A DNA stretch of 64,000 bases from Paludibacter sp. (GTDB lineage Bacteria > Bacteroidota > Bacteroidia > Bacteroidales > Paludibacteraceae). The stretch covers positions 1-64,000 of the forward strand of contig JAMPAY010000010.1 in assembly GCA_023666945.1 (NCBI GenBank), given 5' to 3'. The notes beneath the pieces were generated by a model. That model was not told the DNA's origin. It did no database searches and saw nothing but the letters and a program-made list of their open reading frames with translations. Both the position numbers and the translations under genes were made by a program. How positions within the stretch are numbered: the stretch's first letter is position 1; the number at the start of each line of letters is the position of its first letter. Positions 24,175 to 32,854 of the stretch are shown in pieces.

Positions 24175-25713
24175 ATGGCTATCTCACAGAAAGATGCCGT
24201 TAGGCAATGGAAAGAGTTATGTGCCACCATTCAAAACATGAGTACCATCAACAAGATGGAAACAGAGGCAGTACGGCAGGCAAGAATAGAACATGCTCGT
24301 CGTGATTATGCTTTTTTTGTGAGTTATTATTTTCCACACTATTGTACGCATCGTGAAACAGGTGATATTATACCATCTGCAACATTCCATATAGACGCAG
24401 CAAAGAAAATTTTGCGTACGCGAAATTTGCGCGCAGTATTCAAATGGGCACGCGGGCATGCTAAGAGTACACATATGGATATTATGATACCGATGTGGCT
24501 TAAGTGCCAGAAACAGCGTGAAATCAATGTGATGGTATTAGTAGGCAAAAGCGAAGACAATGCCAACATACTGCTCGGAGATATACAGGCAGAACTGCAA
24601 TACAACAAACGGTATATCCATGATTTCGGGAAACAATACAACGCAGGAGATTGGCAGGAAGGAAAATTCGTAACAGCCGATGGATGCGCATTCTTTGCTT
24701 TAGGACGCGGACAATCCCCCCGTGGATTACGACACAGAAACAATCGCCCCGACTACATTGTTATTGACGACTTGGATGATGATGAACTATGCAAGAACGA
24801 AAGCCGGGTCAGCAAACTCACCGATTGGGTTAAAGAAGCATTGTTCGGATGTTTTGGGGCTATGGGTGGGCGATTTATTATGGTCGGAAACCTCATTGGC
24901 AAAAACTCTGTACTTGCCAAAATCGCTGCTACGAATGGCGTGTTTGTCAGTAAAGTCAATGTACTCGACAACAAAGGAAATCCTACATGGGCAGCCTTCT
25001 GGTCTAAAGAACGAATAGCAGAAATGCAGCAATTCATGGGGTACCGCGCATTCCAAAAAGAGTACATGAACAATCCCATCAATGAAGGAGCCGTATTCCG
25101 AGCACAATGGATACGATGGAAACGCATATTACCGCTACGAGAATATGCCGAACTGGTACTCTACATAGACCCCTCTTTCAAACCTACCACCAAGAACGAC
25201 TACAAGGCGGCCAAACTTTGGGGCAAGACCAAATCGGGCGAATTGCACCACATCGCTGCTTTTGTTCGCCAATGCACGGTCGTGGAGATGGTACGCTGGC
25301 TATACGACCTCTATGAGCGGTTGCACAAACAGGATGTGGCTGTCACCTTCTACATGGAGGCGAATTTCATGCAGGACATCATCTTGGACGAATTTACGCG
25401 CGAGGGTGAATTGCGTGGCTACCAACTGCCCATTATCCCGGACAAGCGCAAGAAGCCCGATAAGTTCCAGCGCATCGAGGCTATCTCACCCCTGTGGGAG
25501 CGTGGTCTCGTCTTCTACAACGAAGCAAAACGAAACGACCCCGATATGCTCGCCGGATTAGAGCAAACACTCGCCTTTGAGAAAGGCATGTCCGGACACG
25601 ATGACGCGCCCGATGCTGACGAAGGAGCCATCTACAAACTACAACAACGAACAAGACAAAACACATTTGAACCTATCGTGGGTAGGTATCATAATAGCAA
25701 ACACACATGGTAA
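24175..25713 (+). CDS. terminase large subunit (Mu gp28-like)
   Basis: A 512-residue packaging motor. The ATPase has a Walker A-like loop WARGHAKST (residues ~91-99) and a Walker B strand YIVIDDLDDD (194-203). The C-terminal RNase H-like nuclease begins at LVLYIDPSFKPTTKNDYKA with a metal-binding Asp and ends with DAPDADEGA. It translocates DNA into the prohead and cuts it. Its 3' end overlaps the next small gene by seven bases. Confidence 0.9.
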   Translation: MAISQKDAVRQWKELCATIQNMSTINKMETEAVRQARIEHARRDYAFFVSYYFPHYCTHRETGDIIPSATFHIDAAKKILRTRNLRAVFKWARGHAKSTHMDIMIPMWLKCQKQREINVMVLVGKSEDNANILLGDIQAELQYNKRYIHDFGKQYNAGDWQEGKFVTADGCAFFALGRGQSPRGLRHRNNRPDYIVIDDLDDDELCKNESRVSKLTDWVKEALFGCFGAMGGRFIMVGNLIGKNSVLAKIAATNGVFVSKVNVLDNKGNPTWAAFWSKERIAEMQQFMGYRAFQKEYMNNPINEGAVFRAQWIRWKRILPLREYAELVLYIDPSFKPTTKNDYKAAKLWGKTKSGELHHIAAFVRQCTVVEMVRWLYDLYERLHKQDVAVTFYMEANFMQDIILDEFTREGELRGYQLPIIPDKRKKPDKFQRIEAISPLWERGLVFYNEAKRNDPDMLAGLEQTLAFEKGMSGHDDAPDADEGAIYKLQQRTRQNTFEPIVGRYHNSKHTW

Positions 25714-25958
25714 AACTATTCAAAAACATATGCCTCTATTGGCGGTTCAAACACGCCATTCGAGTGTGCAACAAACGTAACCAATACCGCACAACCAACA
25801 AGTATATCGTAGCAAACATCTGCGGCTATCCATATATACTCAATCGACCTCTGTTCCGCACGATGAGAAAGAAAGGAGTATTTCGACAAAACCTCAAGTG
25901 GATAGATGTTTACAAACGCCGTATCACTTCAAACACACTACAACAATGGCTTTCATAA
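25707..25958 (+). CDS. small basic phage protein
   Basis: An 83-residue, Arg/Lys/Tyr-rich protein overlapping both the terminase stop and the start of the gp36-like gene. No known family is recognised. Tight overlaps on both sides support translation. The high positive charge would suit nucleic-acid or head-vertex contact, but this is a guess. Confidence 0.55.
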   Translation: MVKLFKNICLYWRFKHAIRVCNKRNQYRTTNKYIVANICGYPYILNRPLFRTMRKKGVFRQNLKWIDVYKRRITSNTLQQWLS

Positions 25959-26368
25959 CAATCGACGATTTCAAAGCGGTCTGCGATGACAACACGCTTG
26001 CCGTCATACACCAACAAGACAACAACAACCTACAACGCGCTATCAACTATGCCATAGAGGAGGTGAGCAGTTATCTTCGTTCGCGATACGATGTCAACAA
26101 AGCATTCGCACAGAACAACAACGCACGCAACCCACAACTAATCATGATCACTTGCGATGTCGCACTCTATCACCTTATCGCATGGCTCCCTAAGCGCATA
26201 GGTTTCGAGATTAGAGAAAACAGATACAAAAACGCTATCGCATGGCTAAGAGATGTACAAACAGGCAAAGCAACACCACTACTACCCACACTCACCAATA
26301 GCACAGGAGAAGACATCGGAACACCTGTCCTCTATGGAGGTATGAGCAAATCCAAATACGACTACTAA
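25946..26368 (+). CDS. gp36-like head protein (DUF1320)
   Basis: A 140-residue protein from the ATG at 25946. It begins MAFITIDDFKAVCDD and contains AINYAIEEVSSYLRSRYDVNKAF and ITCDVALYHLIAWLPKR, the helical pattern of DUF1320 (Mu gp36) head-tail connector proteins. The start is chosen because the homology begins there; it overlaps the previous gene by 13 bases. It probably forms a neck adaptor ring under the portal. Confidence 0.8.
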   Translation: MAFITIDDFKAVCDDNTLAVIHQQDNNNLQRAINYAIEEVSSYLRSRYDVNKAFAQNNNARNPQLIMITCDVALYHLIAWLPKRIGFEIRENRYKNAIAWLRDVQTGKATPLLPTLTNSTGEDIGTPVLYGGMSKSKYDY

Positions 26369-26369
26369 C

Positions 26370-27635
26370 ATGGCATTATTCAATTTATTCAAGAACAACG
26401 ACAACCTCAGTCCCGCCATGCGGCAGGCATTGCGCAGCACTCGTGGTATCGACCGCGAGCAGACACAACGTATCATAGTGGATTTGCAACGGCAGACCGA
26501 GATGCTCACCAAGAAAGACATCGGCGACTGGCGGTTGGCATGGCAACGGGCAATCAACATTGAGAACCCCAACCGCATACCCTTGCTAAACATCTATACC
26601 GATGTGGACATTGATTTGCATCTGACCGGCTGTATCAGCCAGCGCAAAGGCATGGCGACCAAGGGCGAATACAAGTTGGTCGATAAAACAGGAAAGAAAG
26701 ACGAACGAGCCACAGAAATGCTTCGTTCCGAGTGGTTTGCCGACTTCATCGACTTCATATTAGATAGCCGATACTATGGGCACTCGTTAATAGAGTTTGG
26801 AACACCGGTGCAATCACCCACCGGAACACTACGATTCCAATATGTACAACTCGTTCCTCGGCGACATGTTATTCCAGAATACGGAGTTATTGTCAAACGA
26901 CAAGGCGATACACACCTCGCAGGAGTTCCATATCGAGAAGGAAACTTGGCACAATGGTGCATCGAAGTCGGAAGAACACACGACCTTGGGCTACTGCTCA
27001 AATGCGCACCTGCAGCACTGAGCAAAAAGAATATGCTTGCATTTTGGGATGGGTTCGGGGAAATCTTTGGTATGCCCATACGAATAGCGCACACTACTGC
27101 TACCGACCAAAAAGAACGCAGCAAAATAGAACAAATGCTACAACGAATGGGAGCCGCATTCTACGGCGTATTCCAAGAAGGTACCGACATCGAAATCAAA
27201 GAGAGTAGCCGGGCAGACGCATACAATGTCTACGACAAACGAATAGACAAAGCCAATAGCGACATCAGCAAAGGCATACTCAACCAAACCATGACCATCG
27301 ACTCAGGAAGCAGCCTCTCACAATCAGAGGTACACTTGGAAGTATTCCAAAATGTAGTGGATAAAGACAAATCGCTCATCGCCAATACCGTCAACGATAA
27401 GTTATTACCATTCATGGCACAGCATGGGTTTCCCGTCGATGGATGCCGTTTCGAGTGGGACGACACCGAACAATACACACCACAAGACATGCGCACCGTA
27501 GAGCAGATGCTCGTGCAAGGAGGATACGAAATCGATCCCAAATACTTCATCGATAAATACGGCATACCCATCACAGGACGACGAGACCTATCCACGCTTT
27601 CCGCACACGAAGGAGATGACCATTTTTTCGCATAA
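26370..27635 (+). CDS. portal protein (DUF935, Mu gp29)
   Basis: A 421-residue portal protein. DIGDWRLAWQRAINIENPNR, TGCISQRKGMATKGEYKL, SRYYGHSLIEFGTPV, NMLAFWDGFGEIFGMPIRI and QTMTIDSGSSLSQSEVH are DUF935 landmarks. Twelve copies would form the channel for DNA entry. The 3' end contains the probable start region of the MuF gene (AAGGAG then ATG at 27616). Confidence 0.9.
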   Translation: MALFNLFKNNDNLSPAMRQALRSTRGIDREQTQRIIVDLQRQTEMLTKKDIGDWRLAWQRAINIENPNRIPLLNIYTDVDIDLHLTGCISQRKGMATKGEYKLVDKTGKKDERATEMLRSEWFADFIDFILDSRYYGHSLIEFGTPVQSPTGTLRFQYVQLVPRRHVIPEYGVIVKRQGDTHLAGVPYREGNLAQWCIEVGRTHDLGLLLKCAPAALSKKNMLAFWDGFGEIFGMPIRIAHTTATDQKERSKIEQMLQRMGAAFYGVFQEGTDIEIKESSRADAYNVYDKRIDKANSDISKGILNQTMTIDSGSSLSQSEVHLEVFQNVVDKDKSLIANTVNDKLLPFMAQHGFPVDGCRFEWDDTEQYTPQDMRTVEQMLVQGGYEIDPKYFIDKYGIPITGRRDLSTLSAHEGDDHFFA

Positions 27636-27796
27636 GGGCGGGTGAAAGCCCATACGCACAATTTCACCACGCACTACGCCAACTCTACCAAGAGAACTAC
27701 GAAACACTGGCAGAACACAACACACCTATCTTCGACACCACCGTCTTCGACAAGGCTGCACAGTGGCTACACCAACAACAAGAATTCAAGGCGGAC

Positions 27797-29239
27797 ATGC
27801 TCACACAACAACCCGCAAAAGAACTCATCAACGAAACATACCGAATACTTAAAAACGGACTCCAAAAAGGAATCACATACCAAATACCCGACTCACTCAC
27901 CGCTGCCTTAGACCGAGACACCTTTATCTTCTCGGGCTGCAAAACCTACCACCAACTGCAAGAGGCGTCCCGATTGTTGAAAAACAACGATAGAGGCTTC
28001 AAAACGTTCGACAATTTCAGAAAAGATATTGAGCATATACACAACACCTACAACCGCGCCTATCTGCAAGCAGAGTACAACTTCGCTGTACAGAGCGCGC
28101 AAATGGCTGCCAAATGGAACCAATTCGAGAAAGATGGCGACCGCTATCTCCTGCAATACCGCACCGCAGGAGACGACCGCGTGCGCGAAGACCATGCTGC
28201 GTTGCAGGGCATCACGCTACCTATCAACGACCAATTCTGGGACAACTACTACCCGCCACTCGGATGGAACTGTCGATGCACAGTTGTACAAGTACGAAAA
28301 GGAAAATACCCCATCACCGACAGCCAACAAGCCATCGCTGCAGGACAACAAGCCACCGCATCACCAAAACAACAGATATTCCGTTTCAATCCTGGAAAAC
28401 AGCAAAAGGTCTTCCCACCTAAACACCCCTATTACAAAGCACCTACACCGGCAAAAGATATTATCAATAAAGAACAACGCATAGGCGAAATCATGCAAGA
28501 ACTACCTAATAATATATCAGATGATACAAAAAGAGCCATCGCTTTGAATTGTATAGATATTGAGGAAAAGATGGGAATAAAGAAACAAAAACCAATGTCA
28601 ATAGAAGATGCCGATAGACAAAGTGCTAATCCACACCATGTGTTAGAATATATTCCGGACTCGAAAGGGAAGTATATGGATCCTGTAACCAAGGAGCGTT
28701 TTAATAAGAATCCGAACTATAACCCGAAACGTGACAAGCCATTCAGTATCAACTGTCAGACATGTGCTCCTGCCTATGTTCTGAGACTTCGAGGTTTCGA
28801 TGTGAAAGCAAAAGGCAATACCCCCGACTCATTATCGGACTACCTGTCACGTCAACACTCTTTTGAAGCATGGTTGAATGCAGATGGCAGCCCTTGTACA
28901 CCACTAACCACCTATAGTTGGATGGTCAATAAAGGCTACGCACAAATGACAGCCAAAAGGTATCGGGATTATTTTGAAGAAGCGTGCAAAGAGGAAGGGG
29001 TATATATACTGACGATTGCATGGAAACACGGAGGTGCTCATGCTACTATACTACAACGCTTCAAGGATGGCAGTCTCAAATATATTGAGCCTCAAGAATA
29101 CAATGTCTCTTTAGGTGCTGTACGCCCAATTGATGAACTATGTGATAGTGGAACAATACGCCCGACACCTAAACGCGGTATTTTAAGGGTGGATGATAAA
29201 ATCTTTAATACGAAATTTATATCAATCTTTGAGCAATGA
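27797..29239 (+). CDS. MuF head morphogenesis protein fused to a papain-like toxin domain
   Basis: 480 residues from the first ATG, but the same frame is open and coding-like back to ~27644. Residues ~1-170 are a MuF (SPP1 gp7/Mu gp30) domain ending in its signature (YRTAGDDRVREDHAALQG ... FWDNYYPPLGWNCRC). From ~residue 215 the DNA turns AT-richer and a different domain follows. SINCQTCAPAYVLRLRGFDV (Cys320), WKHGGAHATIL (His415) and LKYIEPQEY (Glu431/Gln433) match papain-fold polymorphic toxin domains, which act as deamidases or proteases. MuF-toxin fusions are known in temperate phages. The toxin could be carried in the virion. The convergent gene 29222-29446 is the immunity candidate. Confidence 0.8.
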   Translation: MLTQQPAKELINETYRILKNGLQKGITYQIPDSLTAALDRDTFIFSGCKTYHQLQEASRLLKNNDRGFKTFDNFRKDIEHIHNTYNRAYLQAEYNFAVQSAQMAAKWNQFEKDGDRYLLQYRTAGDDRVREDHAALQGITLPINDQFWDNYYPPLGWNCRCTVVQVRKGKYPITDSQQAIAAGQQATASPKQQIFRFNPGKQQKVFPPKHPYYKAPTPAKDIINKEQRIGEIMQELPNNISDDTKRAIALNCIDIEEKMGIKKQKPMSIEDADRQSANPHHVLEYIPDSKGKYMDPVTKERFNKNPNYNPKRDKPFSINCQTCAPAYVLRLRGFDVKAKGNTPDSLSDYLSRQHSFEAWLNADGSPCTPLTTYSWMVNKGYAQMTAKRYRDYFEEACKEEGVYILTIAWKHGGAHATILQRFKDGSLKYIEPQEYNVSLGAVRPIDELCDSGTIRPTPKRGILRVDDKIFNTKFISIFEQ

Positions 29240-29446
29240 ATCAATTATACTACCAGCAAGAGAACCTGTAAGCGTATCTACTGTTTTACCATTCCATAGA
29301 TACAAATAACAGATGTCAGCATCTAAGTCATCTACGGCATAATAAAAAGCATCCTGCCCTTGATATTGACCAATGGATTTTACAGTTCCACCATATTGTT
29401 TAATTAGTGGATCTACAATTTTCGATATTTGCGTTGGTAGTTTCAT
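29222..29446 (-). CDS. candidate immunity protein for the MuF toxin
   Basis: A 74-residue acidic protein (LDADICYLYLWNGKTVD, ending DSLLKD) on the strand opposite the late operon. It overlaps the toxin's 3' end by 18 bases, tail to tail. It has its own consensus promoter (29459-29489), so it can be made in the lysogen when late genes are off. Small size, acidic character and adjacency fit an immunity protein. No family is recognised, and no experiment or search supports the pairing. Confidence 0.6.
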   Translation of the reverse strand: MKLPTQISKIVDPLIKQYGGTVKSIGQYQGQDAFYYAVDDLDADICYLYLWNGKTVDTLTGSLAGSIIDSLLKD

Positions 29447-29458
29447 AGATTGTGATTA

Positions 29459-29489
29459 CAAAGGTACTACTTTTATTTTGAATAACAAA
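29459..29489 (-). promoter_or_regulatory. promoter of the immunity candidate
   Basis: On the minus strand: TTTG (29489-29486), 19 bp, TACCTTTG (29466-29459), then the ATG at 29446. A near-consensus Bacteroidetes promoter independent of the late operon. Confidence 0.75.
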
Positions 29490-29552
29490 ATAATTCGCTC
29501 AGAAACTGATATTTATACGACAAAACGACATCAAACCAATCAACAATCCAAT

Positions 29553-30122
29553 ATGAAAACCATTTTTGAAGCATGCCCCTATACGGGCAAACCTACACTC
29601 ACGCTCATTCCGCAAAACGACCAAGAGCGGAGCCTGATGAACCAACTATGTTCTCTCACGCTCGAAGAACGAGTACATCACACACGTCTGCGTATCGACC
29701 GATTGCACGACAAAAAGAACCAATCCGTAGCACTTTGTCTGCGCAAGAAAACATTTCTACATCCCGACATCCTCAGAGCCATGGGATTTAGAGAAATCAC
29801 TATCAACCAATCAGAAACGGTACATCCCGCAGAGTTTCTTTCAGAGCGATTCTTCTATCACCCACAAGGGCGGTTCTTTGTTGCTCTTACAGGAACCTGT
29901 CGGGTCTGGAGTCGAATACAGGGATGGTATCTGCAAACAGGTACGGATAGTGGTAGTTTAGCAGCCAAGCAAGTTGCCAAAGATGAAAACGGAGAGTGGC
30001 TACATCTGAAATTAAGCACGCAATCCTACTATCCACACACCGAACGACGCTATTGTCAAACAGTAGAAGAACTCGAGCGATTTATGAAAGGAAAAGGTAT
30101 TTTGCAACGCGAAAGACCATAA
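29553..30122 (+). CDS. hypothetical phage protein
   Basis: A 189-residue protein beginning MKTIFEACPYTGKPTLTLIP. It has a basic helical part (VHHTRLRIDRLHDKK), then RFFVALTG, CRVWSRIQGWYLQTG and a C-terminal helix. No known domain recognised. It is separated from the toxin gene by the antisense immunity candidate and from the gpG-like gene by a structured antisense RNA, so it sits within an accessory island inside the head operon. The ATG at 29553 was chosen because upstream codons overlap the minus-strand promoter. Confidence 0.55.
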   Translation: MKTIFEACPYTGKPTLTLIPQNDQERSLMNQLCSLTLEERVHHTRLRIDRLHDKKNQSVALCLRKKTFLHPDILRAMGFREITINQSETVHPAEFLSERFFYHPQGRFFVALTGTCRVWSRIQGWYLQTGTDSGSLAAKQVAKDENGEWLHLKLSTQSYYPHTERRYCQTVEELERFMKGKGILQRERP

Positions 30123-30242
30123 AAAAAGATGCCAACGAAAACCCTCCTTATTTTCCTCTCGGCAGGAAGTTCACCTCTCGGTGAAACCCGGCAGAGACTA
30201 AGGATGTAACCTTTCGCCTGCATCATTTGTAGTGCAAAAATA
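30121..30242 (-). ncRNA. candidate compact structured RNA with promoter and terminator
   Basis: The minus-strand -7 box TATTTTTG (30242-30235) has a CTTG 20 bases upstream. The predicted transcript (~30228 to 30121) closes on itself: 30212-30224 pairs with 30128-30140 (10 Watson-Crick pairs, two G-U, one mismatch), followed by a T7 run. Inside, CCTTA/TAAGG (30203-30199 with 30150-30146) encloses two perfect hairpins (GGTGAA/TTCACC pairing at 30170-30185; AGGAA/TTCCT at 30153-30168). The overlapping 69-codon minus ORF has no coding support. Function unknown. Confidence 0.55.
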
Positions 30243-30289
30243 CTGCTTTTTCTTGACATGTGCAAGTATTCATACGCAAAAAATGGACT

Positions 30290-30832
30290 ATGCCCACAAA
30301 TAAACTATTGAATGACATATTGAACGACATTCGTGTCGAAATCACCGATGAGTTCGATCGTAACTTCGAGCGCAAAGCCTTTTTCTCGCATCGTTGGAAA
30401 GACCGCCGTCATGCAGGCAAAGGCAGCCTTATGTTACAGACAGGGGCACTGCGCCGTTCTATCCGTGCACGCGTACAAGGTCAGTCGGTTGTGTTTACCA
30501 GTTCCGTACCCTACGCTGCCATACACAACGAAGGTGGAGAGATTACAGTTACTGCCAAGATGAAACGATTTTTCTGGGCGAAATACTATGAATGTGCAGG
30601 ACAGGTACGCTACAAAAAGTCGGGGAGTATCAGCAAAGCCAGCATGCGTATGAATGCCGAAGCCGAACGGTGGTATTCACTCGCATTAATGAAAGTTGGG
30701 AGCAAAATACACATTCCACAACGACAATTCATTGGCGATGCACCCGAAGTACAAAAAGCCGTAGAAAGTATTGTGAACGCACATTTAGAAAACCTTTCTG
30801 AACAGATTAAAGAACGATTGAAAAACAATTAA
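30290..30832 (+). CDS. virion morphogenesis protein (Mu gpG-like)
   Basis: A 180-residue protein. MLQTGALRRSIRARVQGQSVVFTSSVPYAAIHNEGGEI is the hallmark of phage virion morphogenesis/tail completion proteins (Mu gpG, P2 gpS type). KIHIPQRQFIGDAPEVQKAV matches the C-terminal PxRxFxG segment. It helps join head and tail. The ATG at 30290 is favoured; an in-frame ATG at 30284 is possible. Confidence 0.85.
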   Translation: MPTNKLLNDILNDIRVEITDEFDRNFERKAFFSHRWKDRRHAGKGSLMLQTGALRRSIRARVQGQSVVFTSSVPYAAIHNEGGEITVTAKMKRFFWAKYYECAGQVRYKKSGSISKASMRMNAEAERWYSLALMKVGSKIHIPQRQFIGDAPEVQKAVESIVNAHLENLSEQIKERLKNN

Positions 30833-30847
30833 ACACCCATTACACGA

Positions 30848-31282
30848 ATGAGGAAAACACTCTATAAACAGATTACCGCTGCGCTGGAAATGCTACCCGA
30901 AATCGCGCATATTGACCTTTTCAACAATCAACTCACCTATAGCGAAGGAGAGCAACCGTTTCTCACACCCGCCGTCTTGATTGAGTTTGATGCCATCGAA
31001 TGGCGACACCTGTTGCACGGAGTCCGAGAAGCCGCTATACAGATACACTTACATGTCATCACCGACAGCCGAGTCTCACCATGGGCGGAAAACATCAAAG
31101 TCTTCGACTTACTCGACCGCATCAATCACACCTTGCATGGGCTGCATGCTATGGATGAGAATGGCAGTATCATGGATGCACTCACACTCGCACAGAGTAG
31201 CACCGACCACGATTTTGATGAACTGCAAGACAACATCGAAACCTATCAATGCCATGTTACGGATAGGTCAGCCTATTGTTAA
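30848..31282 (+). CDS. head-tail joining / tail terminator-like protein (Mu gp37 position)
   Basis: A 144-residue protein: PAVLIEFDAIEWRHLLHGVREAAIQIHLHVIT followed by VFDLLDRINHTLHGLHA resembles tail terminator proteins (gpU/gp17 fold). It is the last gene of the rightward late operon, 15 bases after the gpG-like gene, and ends just before a strong bidirectional terminator. Function from position and strand pattern. Confidence 0.65.
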   Translation: MRKTLYKQITAALEMLPEIAHIDLFNNQLTYSEGEQPFLTPAVLIEFDAIEWRHLLHGVREAAIQIHLHVITDSRVSPWAENIKVFDLLDRINHTLHGLHAMDENGSIMDALTLAQSSTDHDFDELQDNIETYQCHVTDRSAYC

Positions 31283-31293
31283 CCAACCAGATA

Positions 31294-31343
31294 AATACAC
31301 AGTACCGCCCAACCTTGTCAAAAGTTGGGCGGTACTGTGTATT
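31294..31343. terminator. bidirectional hairpin between late and early operons
   Basis: A perfect 20-bp inverted repeat: AATACACAGTACCGCCCAAC (31294-31313), a 10-base loop, and its exact complement (31324-31343). It lies between the convergent ends of the rightward late and leftward early operons. There is no long T run, but stem length and position make termination the likely role. Confidence 0.75.
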
Positions 31344-31358
31344 GCTATAGCCTGCTGC

Positions 31359-31604
31359 TTAGTGCTCGTCAAAAAGCCTTGGGTTCTGCTCTTTCTCCGC
31401 TGCCTCACGCCGTTCTATTTCTTTCAACTGCGCTGCGTAGGGAATAGTGAGGTACTCGTAGAATGTACTACGAGATATGTGAAACTGCCATTTGATGTGA
31501 TGTTGATAAATGTATTCATTGAACATCCCTTGTTTGTGGCATTTCAAATAGACCTCATTGACTGCTTTGACGCGTTGTAGAAAGTATTTCTTGGTGTAAG
31601 ACAT
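31359..31604 (-). CDS. small early phage protein
   Basis: An 81-residue basic protein (YTKKYFLQRVKAVNEVYLKCHKQGM ... HISRSTFYEYLTIP). The segment FHISRSTFYEYL looks like the recognition part of a helix-turn-helix. Last gene of the leftward early operon. Such small proteins occur at this place in other Bacteroidetes Mu-like phages; a late-gene activator (Mu C-like) role is conceivable but unproven. Confidence 0.6.
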   Translation of the reverse strand: MSYTKKYFLQRVKAVNEVYLKCHKQGMFNEYIYQHHIKWQFHISRSTFYEYLTIPYAAQLKEIERREAAEKEQNPRLFDEH

Positions 31605-31676
31605 CTGTTGTGTGGAGTATTTATTTTGTTCGTATTACCTGTCTTGTATCATCTCATAGGCTATCAGCGGAAATGG

Positions 31677-32333
31677 TTACGCCTCAGTCATTCCTAAATT
31701 GACGGCTTTCCACTCTCCGTTTGCATCTTTGACTTCTGCCCGAATAAACTGTTTGGATATTGTGGGTTGATAACTATCCCGAATAATGCGCACTCCCTCT
31801 TTGAATCGGTCGTTGTTGCTATCATCTGCCAGTTTTTGCAATTGCAATACGCGGCTCGCTTTCAATGTTCCTTTCTGATCGCGTGCCAACAGTCGCAACA
31901 CAGCCTGTACCAATGCACGACTCTGCTCATCGGTTGCCATGCTTTCTATGGCTTCGCGCACCATGGCAATGCCGTCTTCGACGGTGTCGCGATAATCATC
32001 ACGCTGATAGTATCCCAAGGTGATGCGCTGCGTACCTTGTGAGTTGGTAAAGGTATGGCTTCTCTGCCCCTCTTTGACTTTGAGCATATCGCTTTTGAGT
32101 GTGAGCGCATTGCGGAACTGCTCCATCACAATGCGCTTGGTATGCGATATAGCACTACTCACTTCGGTGAGCAAAGGCATCGCTTGTTGAATGGTCTCAT
32201 CAACCAAAGTGTTGTAAGCCATAAGGTCGGCTTTTCGCTTTTCTTCGGCTACTTTTTGTGCTTGCGCTGCTTTGAAGGCTGCAAACTCTTCCGCTTCGGA
32301 GGCGGTCATCTGAATAGTTGTTTTCTCTTCCAT
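31677..32333 (-). CDS. DUF3164 family protein
   Basis: A 218-residue, helical and charged protein. It starts with a Glu/Ala/Lys-rich helix, and the part with SHTFTNSQGTQRITLGYYQRDDYRDTVEDGIAMV and LARDQKGTLKASRVLQLQKLA is typical of DUF3164, a family confined largely to Mu-like phages, where it lies in the early operon (Mu gp16 neighbourhood). Molecular role unknown. Confidence 0.8.
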   Translation of the reverse strand: MEEKTTIQMTASEAEEFAAFKAAQAQKVAEEKRKADLMAYNTLVDETIQQAMPLLTEVSSAISHTKRIVMEQFRNALTLKSDMLKVKEGQRSHTFTNSQGTQRITLGYYQRDDYRDTVEDGIAMVREAIESMATDEQSRALVQAVLRLLARDQKGTLKASRVLQLQKLADDSNNDRFKEGVRIIRDSYQPTISKQFIRAEVKDANGEWKAVNLGMTEA

Positions 32334-32363
32334 AATACTTGTTTTTAATGGTTATTTATGTTG

Positions 32364-32840
32364 TTATGCTTCGGCAATCACTCCAAATGCGGACATGGAT
32401 ATTTGCCCTATTACGGTTTCTTTACTCAAATCTTCCACTGCCCGAATATCCTTCTGACGCTTGTTAAACGCATTGTAAAGACTTTTTAAACGGTCTTTGG
32501 ATATGTGGTTGAATGTATCTGTCTTCGCGGCTCTACAGGCTATCGCCATTATCTGTTGTAGGTCGTTACCATCCTTGCCCATAGCAGATAAATACTTGCC
32601 GATAGCCCCTATCAACCGCTTACGCCATTGGTCTAATTCCTTGTAAGCAGGATGCACCATACTATCCAACTTACCGCATAATTCAGCCAGTTCATACACA
32701 GTCAGGTCTTTGCTGCTGGATACACCATAAGATGACAACATGGCAAGTTTACCATCATTCTGAATACCCGCCTGCCCCAACAGTATATGAAACTGTTTGA
32801 TAAGTCGGCTCTTCTGTTGTTCTATAAAAGTCTTTTTCAT
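32364..32840 (-). CDS. early protein in the GemA position
   Basis: A 158-residue protein from the ATG at 32840 (MKKTFIEQQKSRLIKQF). The pattern KDLTVYELAELCGKLD, then LDQWRKRLIGAIGKYLSAMG and IACRAAKTDTFNHISKDRLKSLYNAF resembles the GemA/DUF1018-like early regulators of Mu-type phages. The start is chosen past the overlap with the ATPase gene stop. Mu GemA affects host gene expression and DNA supercoiling; equivalence is inferred. Confidence 0.5.
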   Translation of the reverse strand: MKKTFIEQQKSRLIKQFHILLGQAGIQNDGKLAMLSSYGVSSSKDLTVYELAELCGKLDSMVHPAYKELDQWRKRLIGAIGKYLSAMGKDGNDLQQIMAIACRAAKTDTFNHISKDRLKSLYNAFNKRQKDIRAVEDLSKETVIGQISMSAFGVIAEA

Positions 32841-32854
32841 TGTACTGTCTGTTT

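Noticed and set aside
30056..30265. 69-codon minus-strand ORF between head genes
   Set aside because: It overlaps a compact RNA fold and the 3' end of a real gene; no ribosome-binding site and the promoter lies inside its 5' part.
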